A DNA stretch of 43,423 nt from JADFMN01 sp964529975. GTDB lineage: Bacteria; Armatimonadota; Fimbriimonadia; Fimbriimonadales; Fimbriimonadaceae. The notes beneath the pieces were generated by a model that did no database searches, had not been told where the DNA came from, and saw nothing but the letters and a program-made list of their open reading frames with translations. The stretch lies in NCBI GenBank assembly GCA_964529975.1, contig CAZGXW010000017.1, positions 1 through 43,423 of the forward strand, read 5' to 3'. Both the position numbers and the translations under genes were made by a program. Positions 31,867-39,477 of the stretch are shown piece by piece (within the stretch, counting starts at the first letter, position 1; every line of letters begins with the position of its first letter).

Positions 31867-32748
31867 ATGGATCAACCAAGGAGGCAGCGGCCGCCAGCGG
31901 CCGAACTTGACCCGCGTGCTGTGCGCGTGTTCAAATGCGTCGCCGACGACTTTGGCGCGCGATACGCGACCGAGTTCCTCTACCCGCACCTTCGCAAAGT
32001 GCTGGGCATCGAGGAAGAGGACCCCGAACTGATCAAGGACGCCTACCTCACGTCGCGCGGTAGCCTGCTTGCCTTCTACTGCCACTATGCCTTTGCACGA
32101 AGGGGCAAAGACCGCGACGACCTTTCCCAGTTTGCGCTCGAAGCCGTCCTTCGCGTGCAGGGTGATGGCGACTTCGATGCCGTGCTCAAACACGAGGACG
32201 GCACGCCGCTCTGGGACTCGTTCGCTGCGATCTGCCAAGAAAAGCGTCGCAAGAACAACGAGGCGCAAAACCGGGGCCTGATCCAAGGCATGCTCGAGCT
32301 TTCGCAAGAGATATACAACGAAGACGGCAACGGTTCCATCGCGAACTGGATGCTCAACAACATTGCCGACACGCACCGGATCGAAGAGCCGTTCGAGCGT
32401 ATCGTCGACATTCGCGGCGTCGGGCCGAAGAGCACCTCGACCTTCATGCGAGACGTTGTCTACATGTTCGGCTACGAGGACAAGATCGAGCCGGCCGACA
32501 GGATCTACATCCACCCCATCGATCGATGGCTCAGGCTTATGGCGCGCTATCTCGTTCCAGAACCAGGAATGGAGCAGGCCGCGGACTGGATCATCGCAGG
32601 AAAGGTCAGCAAGTATTCTCGCCGCGCCGGAGTCTCGGGAATTGCCTTCAACATGGGTTCGACCTACTTCGGACAGAAGATCGTCAAAGACCCTGCGAGG
32701 TTCGAAGAGTTCCTCAAGAAGGTCGCACTTGGCGAAGAACTAGCCTAG
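31867..32748 (+). CDS. helix-hairpin-helix protein, DNA glycosylase-like
   Basis: 293 residues from ATG at 31867, following the caspase-like gene by 24 bp. It is helical throughout. DIRGVGPKSTSTFMRDV (181-197) is a helix-hairpin-helix, and IHPIDRWLRLM with D219 lies where HhH-GPD DNA glycosylases have their catalytic aspartate (P-V-D-T-H). The distance between the two is about 12 residues longer than in EndoIII. The iron-sulfur cysteines of EndoIII are absent. So it may be a base-excision glycosylase of an unusual subgroup or a non-enzymatic relative. It ends with a 9-bp overlap with the convergent coaX gene. Confidence 0.6.
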   Translation: MDQPRRQRPPAAELDPRAVRVFKCVADDFGARYATEFLYPHLRKVLGIEEEDPELIKDAYLTSRGSLLAFYCHYAFARRGKDRDDLSQFALEAVLRVQGDGDFDAVLKHEDGTPLWDSFAAICQEKRRKNNEAQNRGLIQGMLELSQEIYNEDGNGSIANWMLNNIADTHRIEEPFERIVDIRGVGPKSTSTFMRDVVYMFGYEDKIEPADRIYIHPIDRWLRLMARYLVPEPGMEQAADWIIAGKVSKYSRRAGVSGIAFNMGSTYFGQKIVKDPARFEEFLKKVALGEELA

Positions 32749-33498
32749 CCGGTCGTACGCGATCCTCAGCCCATCGAGCGTCAAGTGCGCGTCGTACTCC
32801 TCGATCTCACTGCAAAGGTCTGCAAAGAGCGCGCCTAGTCCACCGGTCGCCACGACCTTGACGCTTCCACCCAACTCTCCCTTGATCCGTCGGACTAGCC
32901 CGTCGATCCCGTCCGCATAGCCGAGCACCAACCCAGACTGCAAAGACCCCACAACGGACTTTCCGATCGCGCTGGCCGGTGCCTCCAAGGCGACAGAGGG
33001 CAGTTTCGCAGTGCGAGAAGTCAGCGAAGCCGCCGAGACCTCGGGTCCAGGCATGATCGCTCCGCCAACATAAGCTCCGGTCGCGTCCACTGTGTCAAAG
33101 GTCGTCGCCGTCCCGAAGTCGACCACGACCAAGGGCGGCGAGAAACGCGCCAGGGCACCCAGAGCGTTCGCCAGCCGGTCCGCGCCCACGGCGTTCGAAG
33201 GCGTGTAGTCCACCTTTAGACCGACCTGGTCGCCGATCCGCAAGAACCGCGCTTCGCGACCAAGCCACTTCGAGCAAAACGCCGCTAACGCCCGATCCAA
33301 CCTCGGAACGACCGACGCCACGACGACGCCAGAAGCGACGAAATCGGCTCCCTCCAAAGTGCACAAGCCCCGAAGAGCGACGGCAAGTTCGTCCTCGGTC
33401 GAATAGTGGCTCGTGTCGAGCCGCCACAAGTGGCGCCAACCGCCGTCGTACAACCCGACGACCGTGTGCGTGTTGCCAACGTCAATCGCCCAAAGCAT
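32740..33498 (-). CDS. coaX: type III pantothenate kinase
   Basis: 252 residues from ATG at 33498. It phosphorylates pantothenate in the first step of coenzyme A synthesis. Motifs of the CoaX/ASKHA family are clear: DVGNTHTVVGLYDGG at the start, GADRLANALGA in the middle, VVDFGTATTFDTVDATGAY with the catalytic aspartate, and GAIMPGPEVSA. This form is insensitive to CoA feedback and uses a monovalent cation. It overlaps the end of glmM by 17 bp and is the last gene of the der-grpE-glmM-coaX unit. Confidence 0.96.
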   Translation of the reverse strand: MLWAIDVGNTHTVVGLYDGGWRHLWRLDTSHYSTEDELAVALRGLCTLEGADFVASGVVVASVVPRLDRALAAFCSKWLGREARFLRIGDQVGLKVDYTPSNAVGADRLANALGALARFSPPLVVVDFGTATTFDTVDATGAYVGGAIMPGPEVSAASLTSRTAKLPSVALEAPASAIGKSVVGSLQSGLVLGYADGIDGLVRRIKGELGGSVKVVATGGLGALFADLCSEIEEYDAHLTLDGLRIAYDRLG

Positions 33499-34861
33499 GT
33501 GTCAAGTCCACCGTGCTATAGATCTTCCCTTCGAGTTCGCTCTCGAGCGCGCTGACGACGGTCGCCGCAGCCTCGTCGCGAAGCGCGATGTCGTCTGCCT
33601 CCACCATGACCCGGATCATAGGTTGGGTCCCGCTAGCGCGGACCACCATCCGGCCATGGCCGTTCAGTCGCGATTCGACTTCGGCCAGCGCCGCGGCCAC
33701 GCCAGGCACCTCTGACCAACCTCTCTGGTCGCGCACGCTCACGTTCACCAAGACCTGTGGCCAATTCTCGTACTCGCCGTACACGTCAGTGGCAGTCCGG
33801 CCTTCGCGCTTCAGCACGCGCAAAAACTGCAACGCAGTCACCAGACCGTCGCCCGTCGGTCCGTGCTCGGGAAAGATGATATGCCCGCTTTGTTCGCCCC
33901 CGACCTTGGCTCCCGTCTCCCGCAGCCTTGCGCTAACGTGCTTGTCACCCACCGGAGTGCGCTCCAACGAGACTCCCCGCGAGACCATGTACTTCTCAAA
34001 GCCCCCGTTGCTCATCACCGTCCCCACTACGATGGGCGGGTTCAACACCCCCTCGCTGGACCAGTGCGCGCACCAGATCGCCATTGTGCGGTCGCCATTG
34101 ATCAGCCGGCCCTGACCGTCGGAGAACACCGCGCGGTCTGCATCTCCATCGAACGCCACCCCGAGCACCGAGCCCGACGCCACCGTGAACGACTGAATGT
34201 TTGCAGGATGGGTCGCCCCACACTTGTCGTTGATGTTCATCCCGTCTGGATCCGCGTTCGTGACAGCGACATCCGCACCAAGCAAGCCAAAGACGCGCGG
34301 GCCAAGGTCGTAGGCCGCGCCCTGCGAGCCGTCTACGGCGACCTTCATCCCGTCCAAACGCTCGGGCACCAGATTCAAAAGGTACGCGACGTATCGTTCG
34401 ATCTCCACGACTGAGTTCGACAACTGCCCCACACCCGCACCCACTGGAGCCGGGAAAGGTCCGGCGAGAAAGCCCTCAATAACCTCCTCAGCCTCGTCGG
34501 CCAACTTGCGGCCGTCGTGCCCCATCAATTTGATGCCGTTGTCAGGCGCGGGGTTGTGGGAAGCAGAAATGACCGCTCCTAGCCCGAACTCCCCGGTCCT
34601 CGCCACAAAACTCACCGCGCCGGTCGGAACGACTCCCAAAGCCACAACGTCCACCCCGACCGAGCAAAGCCCGCTGGCGAGCGCGGCCCCGAGCATCGGG
34701 CCGCTGCGACGAGTATCGCGCCCAAGCACGGCGCGCGGAGTCTCGCCTGACTCCAACAGCCAGCGCCCTGCTGCACGGCCTAAATCGAAGGCGAAGGCAG
34801 GCGTCAACCTCTCGTTAGCGACACCGCGGACGCCGTCCGTCCCAAAGTACTGGCGACTCAC
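33482..34861 (-). CDS. glmM: phosphoglucosamine mutase
   Basis: 459 residues from GTG at 34861, coupled to grpE by a 4-bp GTGA overlap. It turns glucosamine-6-phosphate into glucosamine-1-phosphate for peptidoglycan and LPS. The phosphoserine loop is ISASHNP with S101, the metal loop is FDGDADR, the sugar-binding loop GGEQSGHI, and the phosphate-binding end RASGTQPMIRVMVE. The N-terminus SRQYFGTDGVRG is standard. Length is typical (445-460). Confidence 0.96.
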   Translation of the reverse strand: MSRQYFGTDGVRGVANERLTPAFAFDLGRAAGRWLLESGETPRAVLGRDTRRSGPMLGAALASGLCSVGVDVVALGVVPTGAVSFVARTGEFGLGAVISASHNPAPDNGIKLMGHDGRKLADEAEEVIEGFLAGPFPAPVGAGVGQLSNSVVEIERYVAYLLNLVPERLDGMKVAVDGSQGAAYDLGPRVFGLLGADVAVTNADPDGMNINDKCGATHPANIQSFTVASGSVLGVAFDGDADRAVFSDGQGRLINGDRTMAIWCAHWSSEGVLNPPIVVGTVMSNGGFEKYMVSRGVSLERTPVGDKHVSARLRETGAKVGGEQSGHIIFPEHGPTGDGLVTALQFLRVLKREGRTATDVYGEYENWPQVLVNVSVRDQRGWSEVPGVAAALAEVESRLNGHGRMVVRASGTQPMIRVMVEADDIALRDEAAATVVSALESELEGKIYSTVDLTHALGD

Positions 34862-35370
34862 GGCTTCTTGGCCACCTGCACGCGTGCGGGTCGAACGACG
34901 CGGCCATGGATCGCGTAGCCAGGTTCGACCTGCGCCACTACGGTGTCTTCCGGAACCTCGTCGGTCGCCACCGTCCCCAGTGCTTCGTGGACTTCTGGAT
35001 CGAAGACCTTTCCTACCGCATCGATTCGTTCGACTTTCGCGGCGCTAAGGGCCTGTCTGAGTTGCCTCTCGATCGCCCGGACACCTTCCAGCACCTTGTC
35101 GACGCTCGCACCGGCTTCCAGGGCCGCCAGAGACCGCTCCAGGTTGTCTAGCACAGGCAACAGTGCCGTGACCAGAGGCTGGTTCGCAAACTTCAGGTCT
35201 TCGCGATGCTGCTCGCGTAGTCGCCTCTGAACGTTCTGCGCCTCCGCCATCGATCTCAGCATTTGCTCGCGCAGGGCGTCGCGCTCGGCCGTAATCTCGG
35301 CGAGGGCGTCGGGCTCCATCGACTCAGGCTCAGATACAGGCTGTTCGGCTGCGTTCTCGTCTAGGTTCAT
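34858..35370 (-). CDS. grpE: nucleotide exchange factor GrpE
   Basis: 170 residues. ATG at 35370 is chosen over an upstream in-frame start because GGAG lies just before it. GrpE releases ADP from DnaK. The protein has an acidic N-terminus, a long coiled coil (ERDALREQMLRSMAEAQNVQ, then RRLREQHREDLKFA), and the C-terminal beta domain with KVFDPEVHEAL and EPGYAIHGRVVRPARVQV, all standard. It stands between der and glmM rather than beside dnaK, which is unusual; no dnaK or dnaJ gene is in the window. Confidence 0.95.
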   Translation of the reverse strand: MNLDENAAEQPVSEPESMEPDALAEITAERDALREQMLRSMAEAQNVQRRLREQHREDLKFANQPLVTALLPVLDNLERSLAALEAGASVDKVLEGVRAIERQLRQALSAAKVERIDAVGKVFDPEVHEALGTVATDEVPEDTVVAQVEPGYAIHGRVVRPARVQVAKKP

Positions 35371-35440
35371 CGTCTCCGGGCCTCTCCCCAAAGGGCGATT
35401 CTACCGTTCGGGGTGCTTGTGCCAGGTTCAAAAGGCCGGG

Positions 35441-36784
35441 CTAGCCGTCGCCTGCGCTGCGCCGTGCGACCAGGCGGACGGGGGTCCCCTCGAGCGGGTG
35501 GACTTTGCGGATTTGGTTCTCGAGGTACCTCAGATAGGAGAAATGGAAAAGATCCGGGTCGTTCACAAAGAGCACGAACGTGGGCGGCTTCGTCTCGGGC
35601 TGGGTCGCGTAGTAGACCTTCGCCGGCTTGCCCGTCCGAACAAGAGGTTTCTCAAAGACAGCGTCTTGCACGATCCGGTTGAGTTCGCCAGTGGTCGCCC
35701 GGAAGTTCCAGTTCTCGACAGCAAGGTTGACCGCCTTCATCACCCCATCGAGCCCGCTCGCCTCCTTCGCGCTCGTGAACCTGACAGCGGCGTACGAGAC
35801 CTCTGGCATCTCGTCTCGGATAGACCGGAGGAAGTCCTTCTTGATAGGTGAGTTCTTGCCGAGTTCGCCGGTCGGCGGTTCGCGCAGGTCCCACTTGTTC
35901 ACAGAGATGACGAGCGGCTTGCCAAGGTCGTGCGCAGCCTTCATGACGCGCTTGTCACCGTCCGTCAAACCTTCCAACCCGTCGACTAGCACAAGCGCAC
36001 AGTCCGCACGCTCCAGGGCGTTCGTTGCCCGGAGCACCATATAGAACTCCACGCTACCTTGCACCTTTCCACGGCGCCTGATCCCGGCGGTATCGATCAG
36101 CCGGTATGCCTTGCCCTTGTACACGATCGGCGTGTCGATCGCGTCGCGCGTCGTACCCGGGATGTCGCTGACGATCGCGCGCTTCTCTCCGGTCAAGGCG
36201 TTCAGCATCGACGACTTCCCAACGTTCGGCCGGCCGATGATCGCCAGTTTCAACGTGTCGTCTGGCATCTCTCCCAGGTCTTTGGGGAACCCGTCGACGA
36301 CCTCGTCCATCAGGTCCTCGATGCCGGTCCCGTGCAACGCGCTGACCGGCACGACCTCGCCGACGCCAAGGGCCCAGAACTCGTTGGAAACCTGTTCCCT
36401 CTCGCGGTTGTCCGCCTTGTTGACGACAACGTACACGGGCTTCTCAAACCCGCGTAGCCTCTGCGCGAGGTCCCAGTCGCCTGGCATCAGCCCTTCACCG
36501 GCGTCGACCATAAAGAGCACGACGTCCGCGTCGTTGATCGCGACCTCAGCCTGAACCCGGATCTGTTCGACGAGAGGATCGTCGTCGCCAAATAGCAGAC
36601 CTCCGGTATCGACCACCTGGAACCTACGGCCCCGCCGTTCACACTCGTAGTAGAGCCGGTCTCGGGTCACGCCGGGGGTGTCTTGGACGACCGCGATGCG
36701 GCGCCCGGCAATGCGGTTGAAGAGCGTGCTCTTCCCTACATTGGGGCGGCCGACGATAACCACGGTCGGGAGTCCAGACGACAT
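35441..36784 (-). CDS. der: ribosome-associated GTPase Der (EngA)
   Basis: 447 residues from ATG at 36784; the family starts a few residues before the first P-loop, so the longer frame is rejected. Two GTPase domains are present, with P-loops GRPNVGKST (12-20) and GRPNVGKSS (184-192), DTPG and NKAD in the first, DTAG and NKWD in the second, and a KH-like C-terminal domain (PETKPPTFVLFVNDPDLFHF). Der is needed for 50S ribosome assembly. It is the first gene of the minus-strand unit with grpE, glmM and coaX. An 8-bp inverted repeat ends 2 nt before the ATG, and no Shine-Dalgarno is evident. Confidence 0.96.
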   Translation of the reverse strand: MSSGLPTVVIVGRPNVGKSTLFNRIAGRRIAVVQDTPGVTRDRLYYECERRGRRFQVVDTGGLLFGDDDPLVEQIRVQAEVAINDADVVLFMVDAGEGLMPGDWDLAQRLRGFEKPVYVVVNKADNREREQVSNEFWALGVGEVVPVSALHGTGIEDLMDEVVDGFPKDLGEMPDDTLKLAIIGRPNVGKSSMLNALTGEKRAIVSDIPGTTRDAIDTPIVYKGKAYRLIDTAGIRRRGKVQGSVEFYMVLRATNALERADCALVLVDGLEGLTDGDKRVMKAAHDLGKPLVISVNKWDLREPPTGELGKNSPIKKDFLRSIRDEMPEVSYAAVRFTSAKEASGLDGVMKAVNLAVENWNFRATTGELNRIVQDAVFEKPLVRTGKPAKVYYATQPETKPPTFVLFVNDPDLFHFSYLRYLENQIRKVHPLEGTPVRLVARRSAGDG

Positions 36785-36786
36785 GC

Positions 36787-36814
36787 GAGCCACGTAGGGT
36801 ACCAGTCGTGGCTC
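36787..36814. promoter_or_regulatory. GAGCCACG inverted repeat abutting the der start
   Basis: GAGCCACG (36787-36794) and CGTGGCTC (36807-36814) with a 12-nt loop, in the 86-bp space between divergent der and tgt. The near arm ends 2 nt before the der ATG. Either an operator or an RNA hairpin over the initiation region. Confidence 0.4.
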
Positions 36815-36870
36815 TCGACTCCCCGATCCCTGCTCCATCCTCCCTACTCCCGGTTCATACTCTCCCCTGA

Positions 36871-37968
36871 ATGGCCGTCCGCTTTGAACTCGTTTCGACC
36901 TGCCCGCACTCTAAGGGCAGGCGAGGACGGCTCCACACCCCGCACGGCACCGTCGAGACCCCGTGCTTCATGCCCGTCGGCACCTACGGCACAGTCAAGA
37001 CGCTGGGAAGCGAGGACCTCGAGGGCCTTGGGTTCGAACTCGTCCTCAGCAACACCTACCACCTGAGCCAGAGGCCCGGCTCGGATCTCGTCGAGAGGCT
37101 GGGTGGACTGCACAGTTTCATGTCTTGGAAAAGGGCCATCCTCACGGACTCGGGCGGGTTCCAAGTCATGTCCTTGGCAAAGAACCGCAAGGTCACGGAC
37201 GAGGGTGTCGCATTCCGCAGCCACCTAGACGGCTCCGAAACCTTTCTCACTCCGGAGCGGGCCATCCAGATCCAAGCCCAACTCGGGGTCGATGTCTCGA
37301 TGGCTCTCGACGAGTGCCCTCCGTATCCTTGTACGCGCGAAGAAGCCGCTGGGGCGATGGCTCGCACCCACCTGTGGGCTCCAAGAAACCTCGCGGCACG
37401 CAGGGAGGGCCAAGCCGTGTTCGGAATCGTGCAAGGAGGCGTCCATGAGGACTTGCGAAGGGAAAGCGCGGAGTTCGTCTCAGGCCTTCCCTTCGACGGG
37501 TTTGCCATTGGAGGAGTCTCGGTTGGCGAGCCGACCGACCTGCAGTATCCCGTCGTCGAGCACACAGCGCCACTTCTGCCTGCCGACAGACCGCGCTACT
37601 TGATGGGTGTCGGCCACCCTTCTGACATCCTGCACGCCGTCGCAAGCGGGATCGACATGTTCGACTGTGTCCTGCCGACGCGCATGGCCCGCCACCACGC
37701 GCTCTACACCCTAAACGGCAGGATCAACGCCGCAAACGAGAAGTGGGCTGACCACCAGGGGCCGTTCGACGAAGACTCTGTGTTCCCACAAACGCAGCGG
37801 TACTCCGCCGCCTATGTCCGACACCTCTTCAAGACGGACGAGCCGCTTGCTGCCCGCCTGGCGACCCTGCACAATCTCGCGTTCTATGCGAGATTGATGC
37901 GCGAGATCAGGGAAGCGATCGAGCAAGGAACCTGGAGCGACCTCGCCAGTCGTTACAAGGACGCCTAG
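36871..37968 (+). CDS. tgt: tRNA-guanine transglycosylase lacking zinc cysteines
   Basis: 365 residues from ATG at 36871. The enzyme exchanges guanine-34 for the preQ1 base in GUN tRNAs, the key step of queuosine synthesis. Catalytic features are intact: D93 in LTDSGGFQ, the GIVQGG loop, and nucleophile D265 in GIDMFDCVLPTRMARH. But the C-terminal zinc site is broken: where bacterial TGTs have C-x-C-x2-C (38, 40 and 43 residues after the nucleophile), this one has S303, F305 and T308 in EDSVFPQTQRYS. The histidine ligand (H334, in ATLHNL) and the following YxRHL helix are kept. It is otherwise of normal length (about 370-385). The window also has gluQ, which needs queuosine tRNA. Stop interlocked with the convergent ATL gene. 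Confidence 0.95.
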   Translation: MAVRFELVSTCPHSKGRRGRLHTPHGTVETPCFMPVGTYGTVKTLGSEDLEGLGFELVLSNTYHLSQRPGSDLVERLGGLHSFMSWKRAILTDSGGFQVMSLAKNRKVTDEGVAFRSHLDGSETFLTPERAIQIQAQLGVDVSMALDECPPYPCTREEAAGAMARTHLWAPRNLAARREGQAVFGIVQGGVHEDLRRESAEFVSGLPFDGFAIGGVSVGEPTDLQYPVVEHTAPLLPADRPRYLMGVGHPSDILHAVASGIDMFDCVLPTRMARHHALYTLNGRINAANEKWADHQGPFDEDSVFPQTQRYSAAYVRHLFKTDEPLAARLATLHNLAFYARLMREIREAIEQGTWSDLASRYKDA

Positions 37969-38276
37969 GGTTCCCAGAAGGCAGACTTTGGGATCGTGTC
38001 GTCTTCGAACTTGACGCCTTCCCTTTCAAGCAGGCGCCGTTGCTCCAAAGCGAGGGCAGGCGACTTCTTCCCAATTGGCATGTGCCCCTGTGCGTTCACG
38101 ACCCGCCACCAAGGGACGTCGGCAGGGCACGAGTGCATCCAACGCCCGACGAGGAACCCGCTACAAGGGTTCTTCAGCGCGCGACCGACTGCGCCATAAC
38201 TGGCGACTCTCCCCTTGGGGATCGCCTTCACCAACTTCCAAAGCGACTTCAGTTGCGGACTGTGGGAGTCACCCAT
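37965..38276 (-). CDS. alkyltransferase-like protein (ATL, MGMT family)
   Basis: 103 residues from ATG at 38276. The MGMT DNA-binding domain is seen (AIPKGRVASYGAVGRAL), but the active-site PCHRV is PWWRVV (P55-W56-W57-R58), so the alkyl-accepting cysteine is replaced by tryptophan. This is the mark of ATL proteins such as E. coli YbaZ and yeast Atl1, which bind O6-alkylguanine and hand it to nucleotide excision repair. Length is typical of ATLs. The gene overlaps the end of the amidohydrolase gene by 28 bp, so the two are co-transcribed, and it converges on tgt with an interlocked stop. Confidence 0.9.
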   Translation of the reverse strand: MGDSHSPQLKSLWKLVKAIPKGRVASYGAVGRALKNPCSGFLVGRWMHSCPADVPWWRVVNAQGHMPIGKKSPALALEQRRLLEREGVKFEDDTIPKSAFWEP

Positions 38277-39412
38277 TCCACGCTCCTTGGCCCACCGAGT
38301 TCGATGAGGTCGCGGGTCGTCTCGACCCCCGGGACGTGCATCTTGATCAGTGGGATGCTGGAACCCTCCTCAAGCGACCAACCCGACTTTCCGAGCGATT
38401 GGGCTCCCATGGTCGTCGCCATCCTCCATACCTCTTCGGGCGTGACGTCTTCGCGACGAGAAGCTGCGACCTCGAGCGCACAACGCATTTCGGCGAACAT
38501 GTCGATCGCTCCGCTGCTGGCGGCCGAATCCAGTCCTAGACCCACGCTGATCCCAGCATCCAGCATCTCGCGAACGGGGGCGCGGGGACAGTCGAGCGTC
38601 TCGTTGGACCTCGGACAGTGGGCGACGCTTACCCCCGAATGGGCCAAGAGAGAAACCTCGTCCGTGCTGACGTCGCAACAATGGACGAACTGCACTCCCG
38701 GCCTCAAGTATCCGAGCGACCCGAGATAGGCGACGACGCGCTGCCCTTGGACGTGTCCGAGGTCGGCCTTTCGACAGGCCTCGGCGATGGGTCCCCAGTC
38801 GTAAGCGAAATACTCGTTCTCGTGGACGGACTCAGCGACGTGGATGCTGACCTTGTCTCCCGAGGCTCCAAACGTCTTCAATGTCTCGTGGTCGACCGTC
38901 CAAGGGGCGTGGGGGTTCAGCACGATCTCCCCGTCGAACCACTGCGCGTTCGTACGCAAGTTTTCAGCGACAGTGGCCAACTTTTCCTCGGGCGACTCCG
39001 CCTCGTTAAACGTAATGACCTCCTGATAGATCACTCCATCCAGGCCGTGCGTCGCCATCGCCTGTCCGCTGCACGGCCGGTCGGAGTGTTCGCCGACGAA
39101 TGCCACGCCGGTCAGACGGTTCTCAGTGGCAGCCACAAGGCAGTCCTCTTTCACCCTTGCCGTTGGCTGCCCACGTTTCGCAATGGTGATCTCTCGGATC
39201 CATTCAAAGTAGCCCCTGGCCCTGATCGACCCTTGCAGCCCGCGGTACTCCATATGCGAGTGAGCATTGACGAAAGCGGGACTCAGGACATAGGGCTCTG
39301 GCTGCCCATGGGAGGCACGCACAGCATCGACGGTGCCGGTCTCGTCGATCTCGATCTCGAGACCGGTCTCAAACCGCCCATCGATCAACGTGCCATAGGG
39401 GCGCAGTACCAT
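38249..39412 (-). CDS. amidohydrolase-family deaminase, aminofutalosine deaminase-like
   Basis: 387 residues from ATG at 39412. It has the metal-dependent amidohydrolase layout: HxH at 51-53 (VNAHSHMEYRG), HVAESVHE, FVHCCD and the aspartate motif GLGLDSAASSG. The sequence resembles the SsnA/MtaD deaminase group and aminodeoxyfutalosine deaminase (MqnX) of the futalosine menaquinone route. I cannot settle the substrate; no other mqn gene is here. Cytoplasmic. It is followed with overlap by the ATL gene. Confidence 0.82.
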   Translation of the reverse strand: MVLRPYGTLIDGRFETGLEIEIDETGTVDAVRASHGQPEPYVLSPAFVNAHSHMEYRGLQGSIRARGYFEWIREITIAKRGQPTARVKEDCLVAATENRLTGVAFVGEHSDRPCSGQAMATHGLDGVIYQEVITFNEAESPEEKLATVAENLRTNAQWFDGEIVLNPHAPWTVDHETLKTFGASGDKVSIHVAESVHENEYFAYDWGPIAEACRKADLGHVQGQRVVAYLGSLGYLRPGVQFVHCCDVSTDEVSLLAHSGVSVAHCPRSNETLDCPRAPVREMLDAGISVGLGLDSAASSGAIDMFAEMRCALEVAASRREDVTPEEVWRMATTMGAQSLGKSGWSLEEGSSIPLIKMHVPGVETTRDLIELGGPRSVEWVTPTVRN

Positions 39413-39433
39413 CAGTTACCGGTTAATACGAAC

Positions 39434-39465
39434 GAGGCCCCCGTTCCGTCTGGAACAGGGGCCTC
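39434..39465 (-). terminator. rho-independent-like terminator
   Basis: A 14-bp stem with one mismatch (GAGGCCCCCGTTCC and GGAACAGGGGCCTC) and a 4-nt loop, 12 bp after the stop of the exported-protein gene at 39478. Reading on the minus strand, a moderately T-rich stretch (CGTTCGTATT) follows. It also isolates the amidohydrolase gene from upstream transcription. Confidence 0.7.
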
Positions 39466-39477
39466 CGAGCGACCAAT

